Assembly: GCA_022767945.1 (NCBI GenBank)
Contig: JALENF010000045.1
Span: 1 to 35,769, forward strand
Reading direction: 5' to 3'
DNA length: 35,769 nt
Source of the DNA: Bacillota bacterium
GTDB lineage: Bacteria; Bacillota; Clostridia; Peptostreptococcales; Anaerovoracaceae
Within the stretch, counting starts at the first letter, position 1. Each line of letters begins with the position of its first letter. A program made the translations under genes and the position numbers. Positions 24,767 through 34,280 of the stretch are shown in pieces. Below the pieces are notes generated by a model that worked only from the letters and a program-made list of their open reading frames with translations, was not told the origin of the DNA and did not search any database.

Positions 24767-26281
24767 TTACAGACCCTCCTCCAGAATTCTGTATATCTGT
24801 TCCATATCCAGGTTGGCTCTGATTGAGTCAGCCAGGATATCGTACTGTCTTTCCTTGTATTCCTTATAGCTTACAGTTGCCACGTCTTCCATTTCAACGC
24901 CCTTGGCCTTTGCAAGTGCCTTTACGACCACCGCTCCGATGCCGTCCCCGTCAAATATGCCGTGGACATATGAACCGAACACGTTGCTGCAGTAGGCACC
25001 ATCCTCTTTAGTTTCTCCGGAAACGCTGTCCGTGATGGTCATAAGGGGTTTTGCTCCCTCCTTCAACGTCGACTGACCCATGTGGATCTCGTAACCCTCA
25101 GCCTGAATGTCATCACCGCAAAGGCCGCCGAAGATACCGTCAGTACAGTGGAAGGTGCCGCTGACTCTGGTTCTTGTCTTTTCTTCCAGAAAAACAGTAT
25201 CCACCGGCAGCAGTCCCATTCCGCGAACCTCTCCTGAGGTCTCCACACCTGACGGATCCGCCAGAGTTTCTCCGAGAATCTGGAATCCTCCGCATATGCC
25301 GAAAATTACCTTTCCTGCACCTGCCTGCTTCAGAACCGCGGCTTCCAGGCCGTTCTGCCTCATCCAGAGTAAATCCGAAATTGTGTTCTTGGAGCCCGGA
25401 ACCACTATCATATCAGGGTTTCCCAGCTCTGCCGCTGTCTTCACGTATCTCACTGAAACTCCCGGAATCATCTCCAGAGAGTTAAGATCGGTAAAGTTGG
25501 ATATGCGCGGCAGACGGATTACTGCAATGTCTATCATGTCAACCTGGGCTGAGCCTACAAGTCTCTCACTCAGGCTGTCTTCATCCTCTACGTCTATGTA
25601 CACATACGGCAGAGTACCCACCACAGGAATGCCGGACTTGTCCTCCAGAATTTCAACACCTGGATCCAGAATAGTCTTATCACCTCTGAACTTGTTGATA
25701 ACAAGGCCCTTCACCATGCTTCGCTCATCGTCCTCAAGCAGATTCACAGTTCCGATAAGCTGGGCAAACACGCCGCCTCTGTCGATGTCTCCCACCAGAA
25801 GCACCGGAGCCTTGGCCATCTTTGCCATTCCCATATTAACTATGTCTTCATCCTTAAGATTTACCTCCGCAGGGCTGCCAGCACCTTCAATAACGATGAT
25901 GTCGTTCTCCTCAGCCAGAGTATTGAACGCCTGCATGATATCAGGTATCAGATTATGCTTGTATGCAAAATAGTCCACCGCGCTCATCGTTCCTCGGATT
26001 TCACCATTTACAATCACCTGACTGCCCACATCATTTGTCGGCTTCAGAAGGATGGGGTTCATTCTTACGTCCGGCTCAATTCCTGCCGCTTCAGCCTGCA
26101 TAACCTGAGCACGACCCATTTCCAGGCCGTCTGCAGTAATAAATGAATTCAGTGCCATATTCTGTGACTTGAAAGGCGCCACTTTATATCCGTCCTGCCT
26201 GAAAACTCTGCACAGACCTGCAGTCACCAGACTCTTTCCCACGTTTGACATGGTTCCCTGAACCATAAGTACCTTTGCCAT
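24767..26281 (-). CDS. cbiP: Cobyric acid synthase (glutamine-hydrolysing)
   Basis: CbiP (CobQ) amidates carboxylates b, d, e and g of adenosylcobyrinate a,c-diamide with glutamine and ATP. The 504-residue protein has an N-terminal P-loop-like ATPase domain starting [19 protein letters not shown] (7-25), with [10 protein letters not shown] and [12 protein letters not shown]. The C-terminal glutamine amidotransferase domain has nucleophile Cys330 in [10 protein letters not shown] and His440 in YVHGIFD. It lies 21 bases downstream of cobD and one base before cbiC. Confidence 0.97.
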   Translation of the reverse strand: MAKVLMVQGTMSNVGKSLVTAGLCRVFRQDGYKVAPFKSQNMALNSFITADGLEMGRAQVMQAEAAGIEPDVRMNPILLKPTNDVGSQVIVNGEIRGTMSAVDYFAYKHNLIPDIMQAFNTLAEENDIIVIEGAGSPAEVNLKDEDIVNMGMAKMAKAPVLLVGDIDRGGVFAQLIGTVNLLEDDERSMVKGLVINKFRGDKTILDPGVEILEDKSGIPVVGTLPYVYIDVEDEDSLSERLVGSAQVDMIDIAVIRLPRISNFTDLNSLEMIPGVSVRYVKTAAELGNPDMIVVPGSKNTISDLLWMRQNGLEAAVLKQAGAGKVIFGICGGFQILGETLADPSGVETSGEVRGMGLLPVDTVFLEEKTRTRVSGTFHCTDGIFGGLCGDDIQAEGYEIHMGQSTLKEGAKPLMTITDSVSGETKEDGAYCSNVFGSYVHGIFDGDGIGAVVVKALAKAKGVEMEDVATVSYKEYKERQYDILADSIRANLDMEQIYRILEEGL

Positions 26282-26302
26282 TTGTTCTATCCTCTTATTT
26301 CA

Positions 26303-27340
26303 TTAAATTATTTCATCAAATACTTTAATTATCCGGTCATTATCTTCCTGCAGCCTTACCGCTATGCGATAATAGCCCTTCTCCAGTCCCACATAGTTAC
26401 TGCAGTCTCTTATGAGAATTCCCCTTTCCAGAGCCTTCTCATATAAATCCGCATCACCTTTGAAGAATATGTAGTTTGCGCCGGAGCCATATACCGTAAA
26501 GCCCAGGGACTTAAGAGACTTGATAAGTCTTATTCTCTCCGCCTCTATGGCCGCCAGACTCTCTTCCACATACTGCTTTTCCTTAAGAGCCGCAACCCCT
26601 GCAGCCTGCGCCAGATTGGACAGGTTCCACGGCTGTCTCACTCTATCCAGGGCTTCCATTATTTCAGGGTTTGCACATAAGCAGTAACCCAGCCTCACAC
26701 CTGCCATGGCATACAGCTTGGTAAAGGCCTTCAGGATTATCACGTTATCATACTCTTCCAGCTTATCCGTCACAGAGTACTTTTCTCTGCCGTCGATGAA
26801 GTCCATGAAGCATTCATCTACCACCAGTACAACGTCCTTCTCCCTGCACTTTTCCGCCACCCTCTCTATCAAAGCCCTCTCAGTGAGAACTCCTGTCGGG
26901 TTGTTTGGATTGCAGATAAACATAATATCTAAATCCTCGTCGATGGCGTCCAGAATATCTTCGCTGATCACAAACCCCTTTTCCTCATAAAGCCTGTAAT
27001 ATTCTATCTCACAGTCAGCCGCTTCCAGAGCCTCCCCGTATTCCGCAAAGGTAGGAGCTGTCAGCAGTGCCCTGCGCGGTTTAAGTGCAAAGACGATGTC
27101 CAGAATAACCTCCGCCGCACCGTTCCCGAAGAAAATTCTGTTCTCCGGTATATTGAGATGGTTCGCCAGCGCCTCTCTCAGCTCAGATGCGTTTACATCG
27201 GGATAATGATTTATCTCCGATGCTGCCCGGCAGATTGCCTGTACAACTCCCTCCGGAGCCCCGAAAGGATTGCAGTTTGACGAATAATCTGTCACGTTTT
27301 TATGACGGTAGATATCACCGCCGTGGATGTTTTTTCCCAT
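26303..27340 (-). CDS. cobD: Threonine-phosphate decarboxylase (PLP-dependent)
   Basis: This 345-residue fold-type I PLP enzyme makes (R)-1-amino-2-propanol O-2-phosphate from L-threonine O-3-phosphate, the linker that CbiB attaches. It resembles histidinol-phosphate aminotransferase. Motifs are NCNPFGAP (22-29), GNGAAEVI (72-79), CNPNNPTG (143-150), Asp175 of VDECFMDF, and the PLP lysine Lys208 in AFTKLYAMAGVRLGY. The call as CobD rather than HisC rests on its place between cbiB and cbiP and the short N-terminus with the MxxxHGGxxxxH pattern. No threonine kinase gene (PduX/BluE type) is visible nearby. Confidence 0.9.
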   Translation of the reverse strand: MGKNIHGGDIYRHKNVTDYSSNCNPFGAPEGVVQAICRAASEINHYPDVNASELREALANHLNIPENRIFFGNGAAEVILDIVFALKPRRALLTAPTFAEYGEALEAADCEIEYYRLYEEKGFVISEDILDAIDEDLDIMFICNPNNPTGVLTERALIERVAEKCREKDVVLVVDECFMDFIDGREKYSVTDKLEEYDNVIILKAFTKLYAMAGVRLGYCLCANPEIMEALDRVRQPWNLSNLAQAAGVAALKEKQYVEESLAAIEAERIRLIKSLKSLGFTVYGSGANYIFFKGDADLYEKALERGILIRDCSNYVGLEKGYYRIAVRLQEDNDRIIKVFDEII

Positions 27341-27360
27341 ATATTTTCCTCAAGTTAAAA

Positions 27361-28341
27361 TCAGATCAGCATTATCAGACTGACAGCCGCCGTATGCAGC
27401 AGGGCAAACAGTATGATGGCAAGTCCGCCTCCATAGTACATCAGCCTGTTTACTCTCGGTATATCCGAAATGCTCACTTCCCTTACAGGGTCACCGATGG
27501 TAGGCTTCTCGTAAAGCTTTCCAAAATAGTAGGCGTTGCCTGCAAGCTGTATTTCCAGAGCTCCTGCCGCCGCAGATTCTGTCTGTGCGGAATTAGGGCT
27601 CGCGTGGTTGAAGCGGTCTCTGCGGAAGATTCTCCATGCGTTTTGCATGTTTTCACCGCAGAGCCCTGCGGCCAGAACCAGAAAAATTCCTGCCAGTCTG
27701 GACGGAATATAGTTTGCCACATCGTCCAGCTTTGCCGCATAGCGTCCGAAGTTTATATATTTTTCGTTTTTATACCCCACCATTGAGTCCATGGTGTTTA
27801 TTCCCTTGTAGATAAGCATGAGAACCGGTCCGCCGATTATCATATAAAACATCGGTGCAAACACACCGTCAGAAAAGTTCTCCGCAACAGTCTCCACTGC
27901 CGCCTTTGTTACTCCCTTTTCATCAAGATTCTGAGTGTCACGTCCCACTATCATTGATACAGCATAGCGACCGTCCTCAATAGTGCCTTTCTTCAGTGCA
28001 TCATAAACCTTCATGCTCTCGTCCTTAAGAGCTTTCACTGCGATAAACTGGTAGCATATTATGGACATTACACCAACTCCCAGCACGGTGTTCACCCTGA
28101 AGCAGAGCTGCAGAATAACCCATGGAATCAGTCCGCTTCCGATGCAAATCAGAATCACCATGACCAGCCCTGCGGCTCTCTCTCCACCTGCACTCTTCGG
28201 GAAAATATTCCTCAATATCTTCTCCAGAGCCTCAATTGCCTTTCCGATAATCCTCACGGGATGATACAGCCACCTGGGATCCCCTATTATGAGGTCAAGC
28301 ACATATCCGATTACCAGCGCAATGGCTGAATATTTTAACAT
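27361..28341 (-). CDS. cbiB: Adenosylcobinamide-phosphate synthase
   Basis: This integral membrane protein couples adenosylcobyric acid with aminopropanol phosphate. It has 326 residues and about five hydrophobic segments. The N-terminal motif GDPRWLYHPVRIIGKAI (20-36) is the family signature; NFSDGVFAPMFY and PNSAQTESAAAGALEIQL are further conserved blocks. It lies between cbiA and cobD with gaps of 20-22 bases, so substrate supply (CobD) and attachment (CbiB) are encoded side by side. Confidence 0.96.
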   Translation of the reverse strand: MLKYSAIALVIGYVLDLIIGDPRWLYHPVRIIGKAIEALEKILRNIFPKSAGGERAAGLVMVILICIGSGLIPWVILQLCFRVNTVLGVGVMSIICYQFIAVKALKDESMKVYDALKKGTIEDGRYAVSMIVGRDTQNLDEKGVTKAAVETVAENFSDGVFAPMFYMIIGGPVLMLIYKGINTMDSMVGYKNEKYINFGRYAAKLDDVANYIPSRLAGIFLVLAAGLCGENMQNAWRIFRRDRFNHASPNSAQTESAAAGALEIQLAGNAYYFGKLYEKPTIGDPVREVSISDIPRVNRLMYYGGGLAIILFALLHTAAVSLIMLI

Positions 28342-28363
28342 TAGTTTCTTCTCTCCAAATCAG

Positions 28364-29752
28364 TTATTTTTCATAGTTCTCGCATTTTCTCAGAAATGCT
28401 GCCGCAACCTGCGAGTTGCCGTAATAATAAAGGTGAGGGAATCCCGCCAGCATTGTTTCCGTCTGATGCATGCACTTCCAGCTTCTGCCTCCCACCGGTT
28501 TTCTTGCAGTCATAGTATCTCCGTTGCTGGTTGAGTCAAAGTAATGAAATTCATGGGCAGGAACAGGCATAAGTCCTACTTCACCCACAACGTCCTCACT
28601 GAAGAATGCACCGTCATTTTCTCCGAGAGTAACATATCCGAAACGATTCAGCTTCGGAGTTCTGAATGCCTTCCCCTCGATTACTCCAACACCATCGTGT
28701 GCGTTGCCTTCGTTGTCCTCCATGCTCTCATGCAGATACATGAAACCACCGCATTCAGCCAGCGTGGGCAGTCCGCCCTCTATCGCCTCTCTGATGCTGC
28801 TTCGCATGGAGACATTCTTTTCTATTTCGTCAGCATATAGCTCCGGATATCCCCCGTAGAGAATCAGCCCGGAAACACCCTCCGGCAGTTCTGCATCCCG
28901 GACAGGCGAAAATTCAACGATTTCCGCCCCCATCTTCTGCAGCAGCCTCAGGTTGTCCTCATACATGAAGCAGAAAGCCTCGTCTCTGGCCAGAGCAATC
29001 CTCACCGGCTCCGCCGTATGGAAGTCAAAGGCTCCCCCGCGCGGCTCGGCGGCATCTATATCCCCGGCGCTTTCCGCCAGTTCTATCAAAGCTTCCAGAT
29101 TCACAGTCTCCTCAACTATTTCAGCGAGAGCCTGCAGCTTCTCCCTGATATTCTGGATTTCGTCAGGCATCACAAGACCCAGATGTCTGCTCTCAAGCAG
29201 GCAGTCCGTAACCCTAGGCAGATAGCCTATAACCTTTACGCCGCATACCTCTTCAATGTGTCCTTTAAGCGTCTTATAAAGCATTGGGCTGACCTGATTC
29301 AGGATTACGCCCTGAATGTTGCTGTCTTCCTTATAATCCCTGAAGCCTTTGACGAAGGCCGCTGCCGATCCGCTCATTCCCTTGGCGTTTACAATCAGCA
29401 CTACAGGAGTATCTGTCGTCCTGGCCACATCGTAGGCGCTTGCCCTCTGGCTGATTCCCCCCAGGCCGTCATAGTAGCCCATTACACCTTCGATTACTGC
29501 AATATCACAGTCTCTGCTGTTGTCTGCAAGTATATACCTGAGTATGTCGCCATCAGCAAAAAAAGTATCCAGGTTTCTGGATTTTGCACCTATAACCTTG
29601 CTGTGAAACATGGGGTCTATGTAATCCGGCCCGCACTTGAAGGAACAGGGCTTCAGCCCTCTGTTTATCAAAGCCTGCAGAATGCCGCATGTTATTAATG
29701 TTTTTCCGCTTCCGCTGGCACCTGCCGCCAGCAATATCCTGGGAACCTTCAT
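28364..29752 (-). CDS. cbiA: Cobyrinate a,c-diamide synthase
   Basis: CbiA amidates the a and c side chains of cobyrinic acid using glutamine and ATP. The 462 residues comprise an N-terminal ATP-binding domain with P-loop GASGSGKT (11-18) and KCGPDYIDPMFH (39-50), and a C-terminal amidotransferase domain with Cys334 in LAECGGFMYL. PVPAHEFHYF is the usual block near the catalytic histidine. It follows the cbiJET fusion gene with only three bases between. Confidence 0.97.
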   Translation of the reverse strand: MKVPRILLAAGASGSGKTLITCGILQALINRGLKPCSFKCGPDYIDPMFHSKVIGAKSRNLDTFFADGDILRYILADNSRDCDIAVIEGVMGYYDGLGGISQRASAYDVARTTDTPVVLIVNAKGMSGSAAAFVKGFRDYKEDSNIQGVILNQVSPMLYKTLKGHIEEVCGVKVIGYLPRVTDCLLESRHLGLVMPDEIQNIREKLQALAEIVEETVNLEALIELAESAGDIDAAEPRGGAFDFHTAEPVRIALARDEAFCFMYEDNLRLLQKMGAEIVEFSPVRDAELPEGVSGLILYGGYPELYADEIEKNVSMRSSIREAIEGGLPTLAECGGFMYLHESMEDNEGNAHDGVGVIEGKAFRTPKLNRFGYVTLGENDGAFFSEDVVGEVGLMPVPAHEFHYFDSTSNGDTMTARKPVGGRSWKCMHQTETMLAGFPHLYYYGNSQVAAAFLRKCENYEK

Positions 29753-29755
29753 CTG

Positions 29756-31753
29756 TTATTCTAATCCTTTTCCTGTAAAAGCTATTACATATATCGGGTT
29801 CTCACCCTTCATCATCGTATACGGTCCAACCTTATGTCCCTCTGCGGACGTAATCTGGCTGATTTCCACGCTTCCCTCCAGAGCAAATTCCCTGCTGCAG
29901 TCAAGGGCCTGAGTCATGGACTCAAGGGCGATACAGTTGATTACAAATCTTGCGGAAGGGTTTTTGCGGCACACCGATGCCACAATTTCTCTCATATTTC
30001 CGGAAGAGCCTCCGATAAAAACATGGGTAGGAGCAGGCAGCTCCTCCATTGCCTCAGGTGCCAGTCCGGGAACGATAGTAAAGTTATCACACATGAACTT
30101 TCTCTTGTTCTCCTCAGCCAGAGCAACGGCCTCTTCCTTCTTTTCAATTCCGTAAACGCGGCCTTTTGATGCGATTACTGCCATCTCTATGGACACAGAC
30201 CCTGTTCCTGAGCCAACGTCGTAGCATACAGAGTCTTCCTCAAGATTCAGCCTTGCGATGGAGGCGTTTCTCACATCGAACTTGGTCATAGGAACCTTCG
30301 CCCTGATAAACTCCTCGTCTCTTCTTCTGGCCAGTTTGTTTATTCTCGTATTCTTATAATCCTCATTTACTGCGCAGATCACGCAGAGAGGATCGTTTTC
30401 ATAGTGCTCAAAGTCGGCAGCACGGCCTGTCTGAATTTTCTCCTCTGCATAGGACAGCCTCTCACCTACGTAAAACTTTACCTTATCCAGTCCGTAGTAA
30501 ATCAGCTTTTCAGCAAGATCAGCCACATCGGTCTTTTTCCCCAGTATGGAGAAAACCTTTTCATTGTCCCTTATAAGGGGAATAAGTGATGCCTCTCTGC
30601 CATGGTTGCTTACGATTACAGCATCATCCCAGCTTTCACCTATTCTGCTCATGAAGTATGAAACAGATGAGACCCCGGCAATCTGTCTGACCTGACAGCC
30701 CGCAGCCTCGAGAACCTTTGTCAGCTTTCTCGCGCCGCTGTAAAAGCCCGTATCTCCGGAAAGAAGCACTGTGATTCTCTCATACTCCGGATGTTCCTCT
30801 ATATATTCAGCAATTTTTCTGCTGTCGTATTCAACTAAAATATCTTTATCTGAACTGCTGCAGGCTTCAACCATGCGTCTCGCTCCCACAATCAGCTCAG
30901 CCTCTTCTATAGCCTTCGCAGCCTCTTCTGTCATGCTGTCACGGCTTCCCATTCCGATACCTGCAAGTACCACGGTTCTGTTGGTTTTGATAGAAAACCT
31001 GCGACAAAGCTCGCCCTTGCACTGATAGAAGCCCATGCCTTCCTCAGTCTCCGGTCTGCCCACGATAACGCAGACACAGCCTGCCTCTCTTGCCGCCTCG
31101 ATTTTTTCCTCATAGCCTCCTGCCCTGCCGGTAACCTTCGTCACCAGGTATCCGGCCTTTTTAGCCTTCAGCATGGCAACGTTAAGTTCCCTGGAGAAAG
31201 GTCCCTGCATGCATATCAGATTCTCTCCCTGAAAACCCAGTTCCGCGCACTCAGCCGCAACCCCCGGTGTGGAAAGAACCCGGGCAACCACTCTCTCCCT
31301 GTATCCCGGGATAACAGTATACTTGTGCAGCTCCTTGCTTCCCGTAGCCGCAAAGATTACGCCCTCTGTTCCCGCAAGGTATTCAGCCGCCTCGTCCACG
31401 CTGTCAACGAAAACAGCATCCGCAGCCTCAGAGCCTTCGCCGGTCACATCTCTCAGAAGTCTCATGTACTCCGTGTTTTCCGCCCGGCAGGCTGCCTTAA
31501 TGTTGGCTGTCACCTCTTTTGCGTAAGGGTGGGTTGCGTCCACCACTATCTCAGGTTTCTCCGCTTCTATCAAAGCTTCCATAGCCTGCTCATCCAGCCT
31601 TGTCGATGAAATTCTTAAATAAGGGCTTTCCTTCATTCTGGTCGCGCCGTATTCTGTCGCAACGCATACCAGAGTTTCCACCTGATGCTCTGCCAGGAAT
31701 TCGGCTGTTTCGTTACCTTCAGTTGTTCCTCCAAAGAGTATTACCTTACACAT
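29756..31753 (-). CDS. cbiJET: Trifunctional CbiJ-CbiE-CbiT fusion
   Basis: This single 665-residue frame fuses three cobalamin enzymes. Residues 1-255 are cobalt-precorrin-6A reductase CbiJ (CobK), with NADPH-binding GGTTEG (8-13), DATHPYA (72-78) and AATGSKEL. Residues 259-465 are the C5-methyltransferase CbiE, with AGIGMGSRDSMT (264-275) and SGDTGFYSG (332-340). Residues 483-663 are the C15-methyltransferase/decarboxylase CbiT, with VPMTKFDVRNASIA and SAM motif YDVGSGTGSVSIE (511-523). The CbiE-CbiT join is common (CobL), the added reductase less so. The three catalyse successive or near-successive steps. The start overlaps the cbiH stop by eight bases. Confidence 0.95.
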   Translation of the reverse strand: MCKVILFGGTTEGNETAEFLAEHQVETLVCVATEYGATRMKESPYLRISSTRLDEQAMEALIEAEKPEIVVDATHPYAKEVTANIKAACRAENTEYMRLLRDVTGEGSEAADAVFVDSVDEAAEYLAGTEGVIFAATGSKELHKYTVIPGYRERVVARVLSTPGVAAECAELGFQGENLICMQGPFSRELNVAMLKAKKAGYLVTKVTGRAGGYEEKIEAAREAGCVCVIVGRPETEEGMGFYQCKGELCRRFSIKTNRTVVLAGIGMGSRDSMTEEAAKAIEEAELIVGARRMVEACSSSDKDILVEYDSRKIAEYIEEHPEYERITVLLSGDTGFYSGARKLTKVLEAAGCQVRQIAGVSSVSYFMSRIGESWDDAVIVSNHGREASLIPLIRDNEKVFSILGKKTDVADLAEKLIYYGLDKVKFYVGERLSYAEEKIQTGRAADFEHYENDPLCVICAVNEDYKNTRINKLARRRDEEFIRAKVPMTKFDVRNASIARLNLEEDSVCYDVGSGTGSVSIEMAVIASKGRVYGIEKKEEAVALAEENKRKFMCDNFTIVPGLAPEAMEELPAPTHVFIGGSSGNMREIVASVCRKNPSARFVINCIALESMTQALDCSREFALEGSVEISQITSAEGHKVGPYTMMKGENPIYVIAFTGKGLE

Positions 31754-32480
31754 TTTTATAGCCTCGTGGTGTTACCATCTTTCCGTTCATGTTCATGGTT
31801 GAGCTGTTTCCGATAAATACTGTGGTAAACATATCTACCTTCGTATCTCTGAGCTCTGCCAGTGTCATGGTTTCACAGCTCTGTCCTTCTCTTCCGATCA
31901 TCTTTACGATTCCGCATACTGTCTCCGGTGCTTTTCCGTAATCCATAAGAATATCGCACGCCTTCTGCAGATAGTCGTGTCTCTTGATGCTGGACGGATT
32001 GTACAGACTTACTACGAAGTCTCCAGCAGCTGCAGCCTTAAGTCTTGATTCGATAAGCTCCCACGGTGTAAGCAGGTCGCTCAGACTGATAAGACAGAAA
32101 TCGTGAATCAGCGGTGCTCCAAGAACTGCAGCTCCGCTGACTGCAGCAGTTACGCCCGGAATGATTTCAATTTCCGTTTCAGGATAGTCGGCACCCACCT
32201 GGTAGATAAGGCTTGCCATCCCGTACACACCTGCGTCTCCTGAGCAGATCATGGCAACAGTCTGATCCTTGTTTGCCTCGTCGAAAGCCATTACACATCT
32301 CTCAACTTCTTTTCTCATAGGTGTGCTGAGGAATTTTTTATCTGCAAAGTGGTCTCTGACAAGGTCGATATATACGTCGTATCCCACGATGCAGTCACAC
32401 CTCTTCAATGTTTCAGCTGCTTCGATAGTCATCTTCTCATAAGCACCCGGACCGATTCCGACTACGTAAATCTTATTCAT
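31746..32480 (-). CDS. cbiH: Cobalt-factor III (precorrin-3B) C17-methyltransferase
   Basis: CbiH methylates C17 using SAM and drives ring contraction in the anaerobic pathway. The 244 residues have the tetrapyrrole methylase fold: KIYVVGIGPGAYEKMT (3-18), GYDVYIDLV, the SAM-site CSGDAGVYGMA, and IPGVTAAVSGAAVLGAPLIHDFCLISLSDLLTPW, a signature of this member. It is a stand-alone domain here with no extra iron-sulfur domain. It overlaps cbiG and the cbiJET gene by eight bases on either side, suggesting coupled translation. Confidence 0.96.
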   Translation of the reverse strand: MNKIYVVGIGPGAYEKMTIEAAETLKRCDCIVGYDVYIDLVRDHFADKKFLSTPMRKEVERCVMAFDEANKDQTVAMICSGDAGVYGMASLIYQVGADYPETEIEIIPGVTAAVSGAAVLGAPLIHDFCLISLSDLLTPWELIESRLKAAAAGDFVVSLYNPSSIKRHDYLQKACDILMDYGKAPETVCGIVKMIGREGQSCETMTLAELRDTKVDMFTTVFIGNSSTMNMNGKMVTPRGYKNV

Positions 32481-33477
32481 ATTTCAGTTCCTCTTCCTTT
32501 ATTACTATTGCTATTGTAACGCCGTCTCTGGCGAATTTTCTCAGCGTGAAGCAGGGCTCCGGCTGGCTGGCTTCCACCGCACCGCTTCTCAGGGCTGCCG
32601 CCATGGCGCTTCTCTCGCAGACACTTCCCACTCCGACAGTTTCCCTGACAAAGTCTGATTCCGTGTATTCTCCCGGGACTGCCTCCAGTTCCTCCGGTGT
32701 GAAGAATTCTATGTCCAGCCCTCTGTTTTTGCAGAAGTCCAGCAGTCCCTTTTCATCTGCCTTTAGAGTTACAGATGCACAGATCCTGATGCTTCTTGGA
32801 TCAAGTCGGCCTGTACTGCAGGCCTTCAGAGCCTCCTCAAACACATCGTTAATTGTCGATTCGTCAGTATTTCTGCGGCATCCGATGCCCACATATGCCC
32901 ATTTCGGTATGAGCCAGAGGTATTCTCTTCCATCCTTCCCCGGTTCCTCGCAGAAGGGTGAAACCCACATATCCATCTCATCCTCACGGTTCTGAATCTG
33001 GAGAGCCGCATATTTTTTTGCCTGTGTGAAATCGGAAATTACAAGTCCGTTCTTCTTTGCAAACACGTCAGGGGCATACTTTCCGTGTATGTCCGTGGCT
33101 GTGGTTATTACAGCGCGTCCTCCTGCTATGCGTGCAACATCTGCCGCCAGCTCATTGGCACCGCCCAGGTGACCTGACAGCAGTGCGATTGCATTCAGTC
33201 CAAGCTCGTCCACAGCTATCACCGCAGGATCTGTTTTCTTGCTTCTGACAAAAGGCGCAATTGCTCTGACTGCAATTCCGCAGGAGCAGACAAAAATTAA
33301 GGCATCTGAATCCTGAAACCTGGCCTCCGCCCACTGGTTCAGACTTTCCTTTATGGAATTGTCAGCGTGGATGCTTTTGACATATACATCCACCTCATTA
33401 TGTCCTGACAGACCGTCTTCCAGCTTTTCTGCCAGGCTGAGGCCTGTAAGGCTGAAAGCTATTACTGATATTTTCAT
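32473..33477 (-). CDS. cbiG: Cobalt-precorrin-5A hydrolase
   Basis: CbiG opens the delta-lactone of cobalt-precorrin-5A, releasing the C2 unit as acetaldehyde; it marks the anaerobic pathway. The 334 residues show the N-terminal and central blocks FVCSCGIAVRAIAPFV and DELGLNAIALLSGHLGGANELA, and a C-terminal CbiG domain with GIGCRRNTDE and FFTPEEL. It is a separate gene, not fused to a methyltransferase as in some bacteria. It follows cbiF by 17 bases and overlaps cbiH by eight. Confidence 0.95.
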   Translation of the reverse strand: MKISVIAFSLTGLSLAEKLEDGLSGHNEVDVYVKSIHADNSIKESLNQWAEARFQDSDALIFVCSCGIAVRAIAPFVRSKKTDPAVIAVDELGLNAIALLSGHLGGANELAADVARIAGGRAVITTATDIHGKYAPDVFAKKNGLVISDFTQAKKYAALQIQNREDEMDMWVSPFCEEPGKDGREYLWLIPKWAYVGIGCRRNTDESTINDVFEEALKACSTGRLDPRSIRICASVTLKADEKGLLDFCKNRGLDIEFFTPEELEAVPGEYTESDFVRETVGVGSVCERSAMAAALRSGAVEASQPEPCFTLRKFARDGVTIAIVIKEEELKYE

Positions 33478-33494
33478 CTCTCTACCTGATTCTC

Positions 33495-34259
33495 TTATTT
33501 AGTGGCTTCTCTGAATTCTGTCGTGAATCCCGGATCGTAAAGCTTGGATCTGTCATAATTCTGACATCCCACAACATCTCCGATAATCATGAGAGCTGTC
33601 TTTGTAATATTGTTTTCCTTTGCAGTCTGTGCAAGTGTTCCGACTGTACAGACAAATGCCTTTTCGTCTTCCCATGTAGCCTTGTATACGATTGCTGCAG
33701 GAGTATCTGCACTGTATCCGCCTTCTATAAGTCTCTTGCTCAGTTCCTCCAGAAGTCCCGTGCTCAGGAACACTACCATTGTTGCCTGGTGCGCAGCGAA
33801 GGATTCGATGCTTTCCTTTTCCGGTACAGGAGTTCGTCCTGCCATTCTCGTAATTATAACGCTCTGTGAAACGTTAGGCAGAGTGTATTCCAGGTTCAGC
33901 GCTGATGCAGCTCCGCAGAAGGAGCTTACTCCCGGTGTGTAATCGTACTCGATTCCCTCTTCATCGAGAACATCCATCTGCTCTCTGATTGCACCGTAAA
34001 GGCAAGGGTCACCGGTATGAAGTCTTACGATTTTCAGTCCGTTCTTGTAACCCTCTGTCATTACCTCAAGGACCTCCTCCAGTGTCATCTTTGCACTGTT
34101 ATATATCTTACAGTCCTTCTTCGCATAATCCAGAAGCTGCGGATTAACCAGGGAACCTGCATAGATTATAATATCTGCCTCTTCCAGATACTGCTTGCCT
34201 CTTATAGTGATTAAATCTGCCGCACCGCTTCCGGCACCTACGAAATGAATCTTGTTCAT
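33495..34259 (-). CDS. cbiF: Cobalt-precorrin-4 C11-methyltransferase
   Basis: CbiF adds the C11 methyl from SAM. The 254-residue tetrapyrrole methylase has VGAGSGAADLITIRGKQYL (8-26), ADIIIYAGSLVNPQLL, the SAM-binding RLHTGDPCLYGAIREQ, and PGVSSFCGAASALNLEYTLP. LITIRG with YAGSLV separates CbiF/CobM from the other methylases of this pathway. It lies 21 bases after cbiL. Confidence 0.96.
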   Translation of the reverse strand: MNKIHFVGAGSGAADLITIRGKQYLEEADIIIYAGSLVNPQLLDYAKKDCKIYNSAKMTLEEVLEVMTEGYKNGLKIVRLHTGDPCLYGAIREQMDVLDEEGIEYDYTPGVSSFCGAASALNLEYTLPNVSQSVIITRMAGRTPVPEKESIESFAAHQATMVVFLSTGLLEELSKRLIEGGYSADTPAAIVYKATWEDEKAFVCTVGTLAQTAKENNITKTALMIIGDVVGCQNYDRSKLYDPGFTTEFREATK

Positions 34260-34280
34260 GTCTGAAACCTCTTATTCTTT

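Noticed and set aside
25107-25973. Plus-strand open frame of 288 codons opposite cbiP
   Set aside because: Antisense to a certain cobyric acid synthase gene, with Ser/Thr/Pro-rich translation typical of a shadow frame.
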